64,000 nucleotides of DNA from Ooceraea biroi (Eukaryota; Arthropoda; Insecta; Hymenoptera; Formicidae). The DNA lies in contig NC_039518.1 in assembly GCF_003672135.1 (NCBI RefSeq), positions 8,620,136 to 8,684,135 of the forward strand, in the 5' to 3' direction. Position 1 is the first letter of the stretch; the number at the start of each line of letters is the position of its first letter. The position numbers and the translations under genes were made by a program. This document shows positions 33,501 through 45,856 of the stretch, one piece after another. The notes under the pieces were generated by a model. It worked only from the letters and a program-made list of their open reading frames with translations. It was not told where the DNA came from and did not search any database.

Positions 33501-34496
33501 GTCATCGTTCCGGTGTGTCCCTCCGGTTGACTGAGCAGGCTCCAAGCGTAATTGTAATGCTCATTGCCTCGCTCAGCGGGAACGGTGTACGCGGACAGCG
33601 TGACTTCGTTTTCTGGCAGTCTCACTTCCTTGGAGACCGCCGAGACCAGCAATTGTTTCATGGTTGGTTTAATTGATCCGCTGGCATCCTTCATAGTCTG
33701 AGCCTTCGCCTGCGGCGTTACACCGAGTTCGGCGACCTCTATTTCGTCCATTATACAAATGCCTGGAGACACAGGTCGATTGAGAAATACGATTCACTTG
33801 ATATCGGTTATTAATCATCGATTAATAACACGCACCAGCGATGTTGCGCTTAAAGCCCAGCGAACACTGGCAGATCCCGTCGTCACCGTCGCCGTGTTTT
33901 ACGCAGATCTCATTATCCAGACAACCCGTTTGATCTATACAACTGATCTTGCTCCCTTCGTTGAACAATACTTGCTCCTGCTCAGCGCCATCGGTACTCA
34001 AAGTGCTAGAAATACATTTTGCTGTTAAAGAATTTATTGTTATCCTCTGTTTCAAATAGAATGTTCATCCATTCAATTCTAAGACTTACCCGACAGCATC
34101 GTCACTGACTTGGTCCAACAGGTCGCTCCACATTTTGTTGCTCTCCACAGGCTTAACCAGTACCATGCTTGGTGGATTGTCGTTCGCCAGCTCTGGCCTG
34201 TATAACGGCAAACACATCATGGAGTTATCGCATTCTATGTGATAACATGTGTTGTTGTGCATGAACGCTACGTTGCACAGGGGCTTTTTGCAACAGGCCA
34301 TCACGCAGTCCTGTATGTTGGACAAGTGAGGCTGCAAGGTGTAAGTTCCGCTGGTCAAGTTTCCACGGGGCAGGTAACTTATGAACACCCGCGGAAACAA
34401 ATCCGCGCACAGCAGTTGCATGTCCCATCTGGCGTAAATACCGATGCAGCTTTCGAATAATAATAAGTACAAGCCCAGGTGATATATCCCAATCAT
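30513..34496 (-). CDS. KIAA0319L: KIAA0319L-like type I membrane protein with five PKD domains
   Basis: Exons are 34090-34496, 33836-34005, 33379-33762, 33083-33308, 32614-32987, 32391-32502, 32165-32313, 31876-32066, 31673-31772, 31274-31594, 31065-31166, 30742-30960 and 30513-30634. They total 2,877 bases (958 residues). A signal peptide (IGIYHLGLYLLLFESCIG) is followed by a MANSC/MANEC-like Cys module (CVMACCKKPLCNVAFMHNNTC). Then come an EGF-like piece (NEICVKHGDG, CQCSLGF) and five PKD repeats, recognisable by WxxxxGP-like and LxxGxYxFxLxVxD motifs (GNYTFKL, GMYTFVLKVTDD, GDYVFKLTVVDD, GRYVFRLKVTDD). A Cys-rich stalk, one membrane helix (YVIIALLSLVVCWVGLIWGL) and a short basic tail with YSLL and SDTDSDDVLFE follow. 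Exon 9 uses a GC donor, and exon 4 uses the weak donor GTTGGT, chosen because it restores TFKLTVED. The last acceptor is the least certain; 30647 is an alternative. Confidence 0.92.
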
Positions 34497-35130
34497 GTTA
34501 CCTGTACAGGGAGATTTCTCTTACTGACAATGAGTGAAAATGATTGTTTTATAAAAGAAGACGTAGCAAAGTCAACAGATATAGAAATCGTTATAGATTT
34601 ACACGAGAGAGGGATCGTAAACGATCGAAGGAGCGAAGTCAGCAATAAACGAGAACTTTTAATAAATTATGCACACCTGATTCTCGTTGCCAGCGGAAAT
34701 AAGTACGAACGCCCGTCCGCGTAGAGGCCGAGCAGAAAGCTGTCGTTAGGTTATTCTACAATGACACATGTGTCACTTTCGGCGTCTCCCCGCGATCCGT
34801 CGACGATTACTAGCTCAGCGAGGTCTTACTTTAAAGCGGTCTGCAGACGTGCGCGCTTATCATACATTAGCAGCATGGTATTATCAAACGGCGGTCTAGA
34901 CCATACGGGTAATTATCATATTTCCTGTCACCGCAGCCGCGTTGCCGGAATAACGATCGTGCATAACACCGACGATAATGAACCGTGGAACAACCAACGC
35001 GACACGTAACTGACGCAACCGCACAGATGATCAGAAGCCGTCAACGTCCGACGTATGCACTCGTATTCTACTGACACCCGGTATTAACGCAAACAAACGC
35101 TATTTTACCGACTGACACTAAAAAAATGCC
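34497..35130. other. KIAA0319L upstream flank
   Basis: The sequence upstream of the signal-peptide exon probably contains the 5' UTR or the first intron of KIAA0319L. I see no recognised coding exon or repeat. Confidence 0.35.
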
Positions 35131-36560
35131 ATCAATGGTAAGCTTTTTAAGAAAGTCGGTAATGTCGGTCTCTGGAGGACGTGTAGTTTCCGCCACTCAC
35201 CGTGAGATGCCGTTAGACCTATCGCAGCGGCGCGGCTGCACACGCACACGCGCGCGCAGTGCTCAGGCGGCTGTTGCGGGGGGTGGATGCGTGTCGCGTC
35301 GCACGGACGAAAGGTACGGCTCCTTTCTCCGTCTCTGTCTGGCTCATCTCGCGCGCGTTCCCGGCAGACAAAGTTGACGCGAACGCGACACGGACAACAC
35401 GGTCCGCGTCTGAAGCGGCGCGGCGTCCTCTCGGATCGACGCGGTTGCGTACGCGCGCGCCCTGCATCCTTTCTCTCCCGGTGCGTCTTCTCGCTCTCTT
35501 TCTCCCTTTCCATCCCGCCTGCTTCCCCTCCCCTCGACGTTTCGCGCTCCTCTCTCTCTCCCGTCATGGCTTGTAAGACGTACCGTTACTCACGCGTCTC
35601 TCCTACTGCCCATTGATGCCACCGCCGTCGCGTAACTCGTGCGTGCTCCCTACGTGCATCGCGCGCGTGCGAGGACGCGCGTCATCGTCGTCTCTCATCT
35701 CCGTGCGGGCTGCGGAAACGAGGCACGTCGCGCATCCCGGCCGCAGGATCGACGATCTCACGCTGGGAGGTTAGGTGAGTGAGGGGACAATCGCCGAGCG
35801 ATCGAGCTCGGCGGCTTGGCTCGTTTCTATTGTACTTGCTTGGCTCGGCTTGATCTCTGGCGCGCGTTCTCTCTTTCTCTCTCGCGGAAACCGCCTGCCT
35901 CGCAGCATCATCCCCCGGTGGATGCTGAGTGGTCATCTTCGCTCCGAGAAGCGTGTTCCGCGTCGCGGTTGGAGCCGGCTCCGGATCGCGTGAGAGGGAA
36001 CGAAATTCCATGAATTAACTCGATTGTCGATATCTACCATCTCGCTGCTCGTTTCCGAAATACTCGAGACGCGTCGCGTGATTTAAAAATCATGATTTTG
36101 AAATCGTGTCACGTAAATCGATCGTGGAGAAATAATTATTTAGCGGGGATGATACTTCGCCAGCCGAAACGTCTTAATATTAAGCATCTTAATATCTTCA
36201 GCGCGATGACTAACCGCGCGCAAAAGTCGAGGCGTGACTTAATCGAAGAAAAAAATGCAGATTCCAATCGTTCGTGTTGCTCAGCCGAGCGTACGACACC
36301 GGGAATCGGAAGACGGTTCGCAAACGGAGAGCTCCGCTTGCGCCACGCCTGCCGCAAACTTCCGGAGGATCCGGTCGCGCGTAACGTCCGAAATCTGCTG
36401 GTCGATAATCGCGCGCGGAATCGTCAGCCGTGAGGAAAGCCTCCGATCTCGATCTCGCCCTTCGCGCGATCGTTACACCCACTCGACTCGTTTGCCTTGC
36501 AATGCATCGCGTGCGCCGCTCGCCGGAAACGCATACGTGCACGCTCGCAAATAAATCCGA
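35131..36560. promoter_or_regulatory. CpG-rich block, probable promoter/5' UTR region
   Basis: CpG density rises sharply compared with the AT-rich flanks (for example around 35220-35460 and 35640-35990). The long open frames on both strands here are by-products of the high GC. The nearest gene start is KIAA0319L at 34496 on the minus strand, so this is a candidate for its promoter or first non-coding exon. Confidence 0.4.
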
Positions 36561-39500
36561 TCTGAGGTACCGTGAACCGTAATGATTGGCGAGACGTAAC
36601 GATTAAAAATCGCGGAACGCACGCGGAGAGGTTGCCGCGAGCGTTTCAACGTTCTATCGCTCCAGATCTCGATTTCGAGCGATAAAGCTTTGAATCGCCT
36701 CGTCGATCGACCTCCGTGATTGATTCTTGTTAGATGCGATTTTGATTTATCTGTTTTATCGGCTTTATGCTTATGCCGCACGAGTTTGTGACGGTTTCAT
36801 ACAGTTTTTCGCAGTTTAGTAGACAGTACACGCACTTGGCCTTCATTCGGCGCCGATCTTATCGGCGAGGATTAAAGACACGATAAAAAGACAGACTCTG
36901 TTTGCTCGTTGAGCTGAATTTCAGCGAAGCGAGCTCGGATTTTAAAGTTGCAGTTGCAATTTGTTATTTATTAAAGTCGAGTTGCCTCGGACGATCTAAT
37001 CGGCGCGAGCGGTTTTGTACTGTATCATGTGATACAAGCGTTTTAGACTCGTCAGGCACGTAGATACTCGATCGAACGATAAGATAATCGATGCCTTAAC
37101 GCGGTGTTTGCGCTGAGAAACATGCCGGGGAAAAAAGATAGACGCTGGAAAACGTGCAGAGTTACACGAGCCGTTCAGAATATGTTAATTGGATGCGTCA
37201 TCAGTAATACAATCATCCGATTAAGGTTGAACCACCGATTCACGGGCGATATTTGCTCGTCATTTCGCCGGAGAACAACGAGTGTCTGCTGAAATTATGA
37301 ATATTGCGTCGACCAGAAAGTCCGTGCCGATTGTTTAAGCGAAATTCAGGTGCAAAAAACTTTGTTTTTGAATTTAAAAAAATTAATTCTTACTACAAAG
37401 TTTTGCGCTTGAATTTGCTAAGAAAATCCACCGCGGAACTTCCGGCAACGCAAAACTTTGTACTGGGGTCGGTGAAAAAGTTCGGTTCGATTTTTGTGTC
37501 AAATTGTATCTTATTGCATTCAGTGGAAGCGAATTATTCGTCGACCAAGTAATCACTATCGTTGTCTATGATTAGACCATTATCTATATAGACGTTATCA
37601 ATATTACACGTAAATTGATTCGAAGAATTTAAAGTCAAATCAAACTTTTCAACTCAATATCCAGAATTACTAAATTTTTCTAACTAAATTTCCTTAAAAA
37701 AAAATTGGCGCGGATTTTTCGGTCGGCCGGATGATAATGAGTTGCTAAAGCAAAAGTATTTTATTATACACATGATGCAACGGTGGTTCTTTATTTTGCA
37801 ATAAATAAATAAGATTCTCGTGCGCTGCTCGCGAATGCGGAGGAACATGCTGAAGCACACGTTGAGCCTAGAAGAAGCCGTTCCAGCCGAAAATATCCTA
37901 TTAAGCGAACCGCGTCGGGAATGCGACGGAAGACTTTCAAGCGGTACCTCACCGATCTATCGCAAACTTGCAAGCGCGTTTATTGCGGTTAATAATCGGG
38001 TTAATCCGCGATTGTTTGGACACACGTGGACATGGACGACAAGTCGCACCTCCGGAGATGCCGTAATCGCGTTACGCAACACGTCGCTGCGTAACGTGAT
38101 TGCGGCTCGACGTAATAATTTCCAACTAACTATCCGTCTATATTAGTATCGCGATTATATTTTTTATCGCATTATTATCTATTGCTCATTGAGCGGAACC
38201 TGTGCATGCGTCTGATGTTCCTTGTGCGTGATATCTCTGCAACGGCTTTTAAAGTTAAAATTGTTAAATTGGCATTTAGTTGTCTTTGCGTTTCTCCTAA
38301 ATTTTTCTATGAACAATTCAGTGGTAATGAATGCTGATAGGTCCTCGGCGCCAATTGGCGTTCCATTAGAGTCCCATTGGCTGCTGGTGTCATAAAAATG
38401 ATGTATTTCTTAAAGACACTCAGGAATCGTTGCATCCTCTCTCTCTTTTCTGTCTCAGGATTGTATTGCGTATATAATTGGTCGCATCGTATCATTATGG
38501 TTCAACATCACTGGCGGATGATAAAATGCATACATGTGTGTTTGCATACCTTCTGATAACGCATATCTCTAATAACATATATCGTTTACAGTAGCATGTG
38601 CCGACTATTATTGAAACAACTCAACTGGTAATGAATACTGATACATATAGATACTATTCCATAAAAAGTGATCTGACAGACATCAGTATAGTATGATATA
38701 TTATTCATTATTATTGGCGAGAGAATTGTTCTTACGATGAAAAATATAAAAATCTCGCATGAATCCGCAGTAATGATTTTAAATTATTATTATATATCAA
38801 TTGTTATAAAATGATATCGGATATTATTAAAATATTAAACATACTGCCCAACGCTTTCTCGACTTACTCGCGTTTGCTTCGGTATAGCTATCGCTATTTG
38901 CTGCACAGTAGCTATTAATTTTAACATCGCAGTAACTTTTACCCAACTTTACGGTATACGGTAAAGTGGTATTAAAAACATCACTTAACTGTTACACGCT
39001 GGAAAGAAATAATAAACGAATATTTGTTCTACATGCTCGTACATTTTAACCGCATTTTCGCCAAGCCGGGTCGTTCCGCGCAACAATTACAAATGTCAAA
39101 CCAAAATTCCAGCCACGACCACCCCGCAAAGTAATTACTTCACAAGTAATTATTTTAGCGATTGAGATTTTAATTCACCGCGTTTACCGTTTCGGTGCAA
39201 ATTTCGCCCGGATATTATATTTTCGCGTAGGTCGATCACGGTCATCATCTTCGGTCTCGGTCTAGACGCAAGACTGAAAGCGAAGGTCGCTTTAATTGAG
39301 GGCGATGAAACAAATTGCGTTACGAGCAGTTGCTTACGACCCCATGCACCCTGTAGTACAGCAACCGCCTGCCATTCCGTTCGCCGATGATCATTTAATC
39401 GCGATTCCGTCGTCTTTCCGAATAACCGGCGCGGATAAAGCTCGCTGCGGGTCAACATGCACGTCCATTATCGCCGGACGAAACGAGTTATTCCACTTCG

Positions 39501-40593
39501 GCCGGGGCAATCACCGAACGATCCTTGAATAATGCATGCGTACGTACATACGGGTGCATCGAGCGATATCGATATATCTGATGGCCGATTGAAACCTAAT
39601 GAGGAATCAAGAAGGCAGATCGGCCGGAGCGCGAAGCTGCGTCCGTCCGTTCCTAATCGCGTAACGTTCGCGTTCATCGAGGATCTTCATCGACCATTTT
39701 TCCTCCTGGCTCTGCGCCAGTTTTACGAGCGATAATTAAATCCGCGGGCACGCGAAGAAATCCAAACTCTTCGCTGGGATAATTAAATCCGCGAGGGAGA
39801 TATATACGGAGGAACTTCTCGCATCTCTGCTCCGATATCCGATGCCGCGACGAGCTCCCCAAAATTAAGACCCGCATTAATATGCATTGGCCGGGGCAAG
39901 TTTTAATCTAATTCACATTACTAATTGTTAATCCAATTATTAACGAGTAAGGCTTTTTTACGTGTATACACGCAATACTCTCTCTTCTCTCTCACGCACA
40001 ACTTTTACGATGCATTTCGGATTATTGGTGCACACCGTTATCGCATTACGTAACACGTCTAGCTTGTTGCGACTAGCTGTATCACAATGGCATTACCCGC
40101 TCTAAAAGAGGATTGCACGCAATAAATACCAGCTTATCCGCGGAACGTGCGCACTGTCGTGCGACTAGCTAAATTGATAACGGGCCATACACGGTTCCTA
40201 CGTTATACGTTGCGTCGGGAAATGTAAACACGGATTATTCTGCGTGAATCTAATCTAATTACGGCATATCCGGTCCGGAACCGATACGCACCGCCGACAA
40301 CATATGTACGTACGGAATCGTCAGCAATTGGGAATTTCCATACAAATTCGATACGGGAATCTCGGATTCTACCGCAATCTACCCGCGGCTGGAAATTATT
40401 TTCAGTTTCACTTCGCCGTCTCTCTCACCCCCCCCCCTCTTTTCTATCTCTTTCTTTCTCTCTCTCAGTTGCAAAGATCGCAGGATGATTGCTATCAAAA
40501 CCAAAAAACTTGTAACATTGTGATTCCGAATGTCAGCAAAGTACAGGTGATGGAAAATTTGTCACCTGTATGAGCTTGACATCTGAGTTTTAA
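36561..40593. other. Non-coding region without assigned features
   Basis: Mixed AT-rich sequence with no exon pairs, no RNA gene and no clear terminal repeats. The motif TGGTAATGAATRCTGATA occurs at about 38321 and 38626 in the same orientation but does not extend. Confidence 0.35.
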
Positions 40594-40860
40594 TAAATAA
40601 AGTTTTTAATACACGAAATGGTAGCATTTCGTTTGTAACTTAAAGTTATAGCGTTTTGAAAAACTTTCGCACTCGACTATAAGTAGATGATATTTTGGTA
40701 ACATCTGTCAATTTAGAATCGTTTGCAGTGCTTTTTACTTTCGCTTGCAATTGGACCGTTAACAAATTATGGAGCGGCAAACGGTTACGTGAAGTACGAT
40801 TAAATACGAGATAAAAATATTAAAGTTGGAGTGTCAAGTTGACGTAGGTAGATAGTCCCT
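40594..40860 (+). repeat. Diverged dispersed repeat, copy 1
   Basis: Segments line up in order with 59155-59500: AATACACGAAAtGGTAGCATTTcg against AGTACACGAAAcATTAGCATTTta, then GCAGTGCTTTTTACTTTCGCTTGCA against GTAGTGCTTTTACTCTCGTCTGCA, then ATTAAAGTT and a TCTATTTCTCTTTCT-like end. The copies are old and indel-rich. No ends could be fixed. Confidence 0.5.
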
Positions 40861-43731
40861 TCTGCTTCTATTTCTCTTTCTGCGAAAGGCAGATTACAGC
40901 CGGCGTAGAGCCGGCATCATTAAATGCCCCGCCGTTAAATTGCAATTTACACTTTTCCGTAATTACTCCGTGTTACGTTACGGTGCATGATTTTTACGTC
41001 GCTTGCCGATGTCGTTTCGCTGGACTTTCAAAAATATCCGACCAGGACTCTCTCCTTGCCCGTGTTTCATCCGGCTCCTCCTCGCCATGTCGCGTCGTCC
41101 GCAAGTTGTGATTAACATTCACGATTTATTCCCCCTTTTTCCTGTATTAATTTTCTTATCATCATACTTATTGCATTAATATAACGAAGTAACGAGTGTC
41201 AGGCTTGGTTTCGTTTGCGGAACACGAATCGCGCTTCTACGCGAGCGGATGCGGCGCTTTGCGTTTACCGGTTTTGCTTGCATCTAGTGAATCATGCGGC
41301 GCATGTGATAGCGTGCACGTAACTATCCCGGATTTATCGTCATCGACGCATCGCAATCATCCTCAAATTATAGCTCACGATGCCTCTTCATTGGACGTCG
41401 CAGTGCTTTACTCGTTTTTATCGTCGCGCGTGCACGCGGAGAGACGTGCCGTTTTCTCGTTCTCTCATCACGCGTATCGCATCAGTCAGCCTTGTCGATT
41501 GAGATGATATCATGTCACATGAACTAATTTATTATACATAAATGTAGGACGTTCCACTTTTTTGTACTAACTTTCACAGAGGTGAAACCCCAGACTTGAA
41601 TAATAAATTTAATCATAATTTCATCCTATCTCTGAGCACAATCTGTTCTCAACAGGAAGGCACCAATAGATCCCATAATGTTAATCATCAATAATATTTC
41701 TAATATTAAGAGATCGCGGGGAATAAAATAGTGCATATTTTCGTCAAGTTTTGATCAGCAGCGACCAAAAAAAGATCATTTTGACGGTGCCACTGTGACA
41801 TTTTGCAAAATATAGTGGACAGCTTATTTTAGAATCGTGTCGACTCTCGCATTTTATCGCGGTTAGTCAATTCGTTCGATAAAACGACTTTTCGAATAAA
41901 TATTTTTCTCTCCGATAACGAGGTTATCGCTTTCGTACAACACTGTGTTGTTGCAACTAATTATTATTGCCATCGTAATTAAGACGTTCGCCGGTAAACC
42001 GACGGAATAATCTCACGATTCGGCTACCTAATTGCGCGCGAGGCGAAATGATTATTCATACACAAGTTATTATTTGTACAGGGCTATCGGCTCTCCTTAA
42101 CAACGCTAATTATCATCCGTCAAAGTTGCAATTAACAGAAACTTACGAGTTCTTATTTGCGAATTAGCGCGCGCGATATTACAAGCGAGACGAATCGACA
42201 ATGCTCGCTGCACAGTACGTCGTTTCAGCCGACGTTAATAATAAAAACTCGTTTGAGTAAAACGAAAATGCATATTGAATGTACATAATGCCGTCCTTTA
42301 TTTACATATTCATCCATCATACGGAAAGGAAAGTTCCTACGTAAAATGGATAAAACGCTCCGGAGCGTTCTCCGGCCGCATCTTTGCGATGTCACGTGCC
42401 ATTACGCCGAGTATCATTCACGTTATGGCGATGCATATTGTTTATGCAAACGGTAAACTCTACTGTGTAACGGTGCCGCGTTGTGTCCGCTGCACACTCC
42501 TGCGTTTGTTAAACTAATAACCAACGGGAAAAAATTGCCGTTACGAATTCCTTAGTGCCTATAAAACGTAATTACTCGCGGAATTAGGTCGGCCCGCTCG
42601 CCGCTTAATTATTGTACGTACCGCGTTTCCGCGTGCTGAATTCACTTTATCCTTGAGCCTGGATCAGGCTGCACGCAGGACACTCAGAGTGCGAATTGGA
42701 GATTGGGATCGAAATCGATCGAAAACTCGAGCGAATTGCCTACTATAATTCGGTGTCAAATCGCCGAATCTTCAAGTTACACTCTGCAATGTCCGATGCA
42801 GGTTTTACAACGCGTGTTACATAATACTTAAGAGTGCTTACATGGTACTTAAGTGGACGTGCGTGTTCTTATGCGTGTTTTATAATACATCTCGAATATC
42901 GACGCGATGTTTAACATCTAACGCATTTATTTGTATTCGTAGAGATTGTCGAAAAATATATAATAGAAAAGTATCGCAGGTTTCGAAAATTTTCTCATCG
43001 TGTCATCGTCGATGAAAAGGCGCTCGCGCAAGTTCTACGTATTGTTTCGCTCGGATGAGATAGAAGGAGAAACAGCGTGTAATTTCGGAAAGATTTCCGC
43101 CTCGCCGCTTTTCTCCTTTCATCCCGTCCATTGTTCACCCAAGTTCGATGGATTCAGGCACTTATTTTTTTTACGGCCTTTCCTCGGCCTTTCGATTGTT
43201 CCGTGTCATTTCCTCGATAATTCTGGATCGCTCGGAATTCTGTCGTAGAGAAAATATCCCAGATTCCTGATACAACGCGCGATGCCCCTATTTTTGTTCC
43301 TCATTCCGAGCTGGATTCTAAAAGGAAATTTCTCCTCTCTTACAATTCTTCTTACAAAAAATCTTTAAAAATCATTTCTCGTCGCAGATCGAACATGCAG
43401 GAAAGCACTTGCTTTCAGGATTTTCCAGAGAGATTTCCTCGCTCGAGATTTCGCACGCCGTTCTCCCGGTTCACGCAATCATTATTCTCCTCCGCTGTCC
43501 TCGATCAAGAGAATCAATCTCGACGCTCGCGCCTCACGCTGTCAGGAACGACAACTTTCACTGGCGCTTCCGCGTCAAGATCGACCTCAGCCTATCGACA
43601 GCTGTCTATCACGAGATGACCATGGAATTCTATCCTAATGCCCATGACACGGTGTTTCATCCTCGGGTCGGCTTTCACGGTCACGGATTCATGGTCGAGG
43701 GAAGCAGTTCCGTCCTTCGTGCCTTCGTTCC
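40861..43731. other. Non-coding region without assigned features
   Basis: No spliced coding signal, RNA gene or transposon end was recognised. The part next to 43732 should include the 3' UTR of the following minus-strand gene. Confidence 0.35.
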
Positions 43732-45856
43732 TTAGACGTAGCCATCGGCCTCCAATTTTAGGGCTGCCTCGTAAGAGGGTAGGTCCTGATCGTCCCTTGG
43801 GATCTCCTCCTGTTTGTTGATCCTGTTGGTCTCCGATTCGCTGGGCGGGCTGTTCACTGGGCTCGTGATAATGCCGTCAGGATTGTCGGACTCGTCTTTC
43901 TTGTCGATCGGTGATGGCAACGACCGCGGGCCGAAAATTAGGCTCTCGTAGGCCGGCGGCGGGCCCGAGGTCACGGGACCCATGCGGACCGGAAGTGACA
44001 AAGGCGCTCCCTCTTCCTGATGGGCTTGGGTTCCCGCCGGTCTCTCGAGGCATTGCTACAAACGAGGGCAAAGTCATTAAGATCTATAAAGTGAAATGAG
44101 AGTTGAGAAATCAAAGAAACGAGAAATGCAAACTTGAGCGTTCGACTGACAACGAACAACTGCATAAAATTCCATAAAATTGCAAATGCTTCAATTATTT
44201 ATTTGTCGTAGGAATACTTGTGTCATATATTATTTTGTTTGCTGAGGCAGGTGTGCAGAGTCATCTCTGATCTTTCTGTGTGCAGTTTAATTTTTTGATT
44301 GTCGCGATATCGACTCTGAGAAGTGTTCTGATTAATAATTAGCTCACCATGGCGTGCGCATCCATGGTGAATACCTCCAAGCTGTGGACGTCTGGCTCAG
44401 CCCTCCAGTACTGCGAATACTCTTGCGGTCGATGCTTCCGGACGTTCTTGTGGCAGCAGTAGCATATGAGCACCACCATCATGATCACACCGCTGATCAT
44501 GGCGCTAAAAGCGAACCAATATAGACGATGTTTAGACGGTGCTTTTTGTGCAAGTGTGCCCGAGGGAGAAAGACGCAGTTGCTACAAAAGGGCAGGGTGA
44601 AAAAGTGCCAGTGTGCTATGCGATTCTCCCCGGAGGGAGCAGAAATTTTTAAACACGGCGAGATGAATTTTTCATCGGTCACTTTCAACACCTGCTGCAC
44701 CGCGGCCGATCAATTTTTACGGCGATTGTGTTGAGAAAAAGCGGAAGGCGTGAACACATGGTTTGATATTTTGATAGGTGTTGATTCGAAAAATATTAAT
44801 TGAGGACGAGATAACAAAATTATTATCATATTGATTTTTCATGCTTGAAATGTTTGCTCGAAGACTTTTATTGCGACAAATAACTTGGACAACTGACAAA
44901 ACTGTCTTGCTTTCGGCGACACGCGATGCATCACTGTCAAACTTGTTGTTTTATTTCTCTTATCTTTCTTTTTCATTTCTGATTGCTAAAGTGGTTTGAA
45001 GTAAACATTTCTCGCACATTTACAACAAGTTTAATACTTTCGGGCGTGCATTTTTGTGGCCACGCAAGAACTCAAAGAAAATCTTCCGGCAACTCAAATC
45101 TTGTGTAACACTATCTAATTTATTTTATCTTATCGGTCAACGTTATCTTCTTCCACAAAGTGGAAGTTAAACTTGATCACTCATGAATCATATTAACATT
45201 GAAACATTTCAAGGGAAACTGTTTGCTCTGCTGTCGGAGGTAATTTTGAGCCGACACTTTTCCTCCGTATACTCATTGAATCTTTTATGTCATCCTGCTG
45301 AGCTGCGATGAAGCCCCGTTAAATTCTTAATCACCATCTATCACGGAAATTAGGTATTTCCAATAAAACTCTGTACACATCGCTTCATTCAACACCGCAG
45401 GTCGCAGTTAAGGGCTCTATCAAAGGATCAAGCGAACAGGGTGGTAGTGCGGGGGATGACGATACCTCCCATGGAGGAGAGAAAAGGAGGAGCCGGCGTA
45501 TCTGAGAGAGAGAGAGAGAGAGAGAGGGGGGGTCCTGTGTTCGCCATGAAGTACCTTCCGCCTGTATCAGCGTGCGGTGCGATTAGCATATGCGATTGAC
45601 ATACGATTAGCATACACGCTGATCGTTCGTCCGATGCGATCGCTACTCACCCACCAAGAAGAATGTTAACATTGCCATGCAGATCGGCATCAAAGCGGCC
45701 GCTCTTGCTGTCCGACGACGACGAAGACGAGCCGTTATACTCGGTCAGGGCGTTGCTCGCGTCCCCGGAAGGATTGCTGCTGCTGCTGCTGTTGTGATGG
45801 ACAAGGACTCTCTGCGCCGTGGTCATCACCGCGATCTTCTGCATTGTTCCTGCCAT
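43732..45856 (-). CDS. Single-pass membrane protein with PPAY and LPSY tail motifs
   Basis: Exons are 45651-45856, 44348-44504 and 43732-44055, totalling 687 bases (228 residues) with matching phases and GT-AG borders. The start is the ATG giving MAGTMQKIAVMTTAQR. The N-terminal 68 residues are Ser/Asn-rich with possible N-glycosylation sites (NSS, NGS) and no cleavable signal. One membrane helix (about 70-86, AMISGVIMMVVLICYCC) is followed by a basic cytoplasmic stretch (HKNVRKHRPQEY). The tail contains PPAY (about 154-157) and LPSY near the C-terminus (about 213-216), two typical docking motifs for WW domains of Nedd4-type ubiquitin ligases. The layout resembles Commissureless- or WBP1-like adaptors, but I cannot assign the family from sequence memory. 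Introns are large (about 290 and 1,150 bases). Confidence 0.8.
45504..45526. repeat. (GA)n microsatellite
   Basis: Uninterrupted GA dinucleotides followed by a run of G, inside intron 1 of the PPAY/LPSY protein gene. Confidence 0.9.

Noticed and set aside
35118..35567. 149-codon minus-strand frame and overlapping plus-strand frames
   Set aside because: Several strands and frames are open at once in a CpG-rich block, and the Arg/Glu/Ser-rich translations match no family.
40539..40570. Hairpin TACAGGTGA ... TCACCTGTA as a possible microRNA or terminator
   Set aside because: A nine-base stem is too short for a pre-miRNA and is expected by chance in a window of this size.
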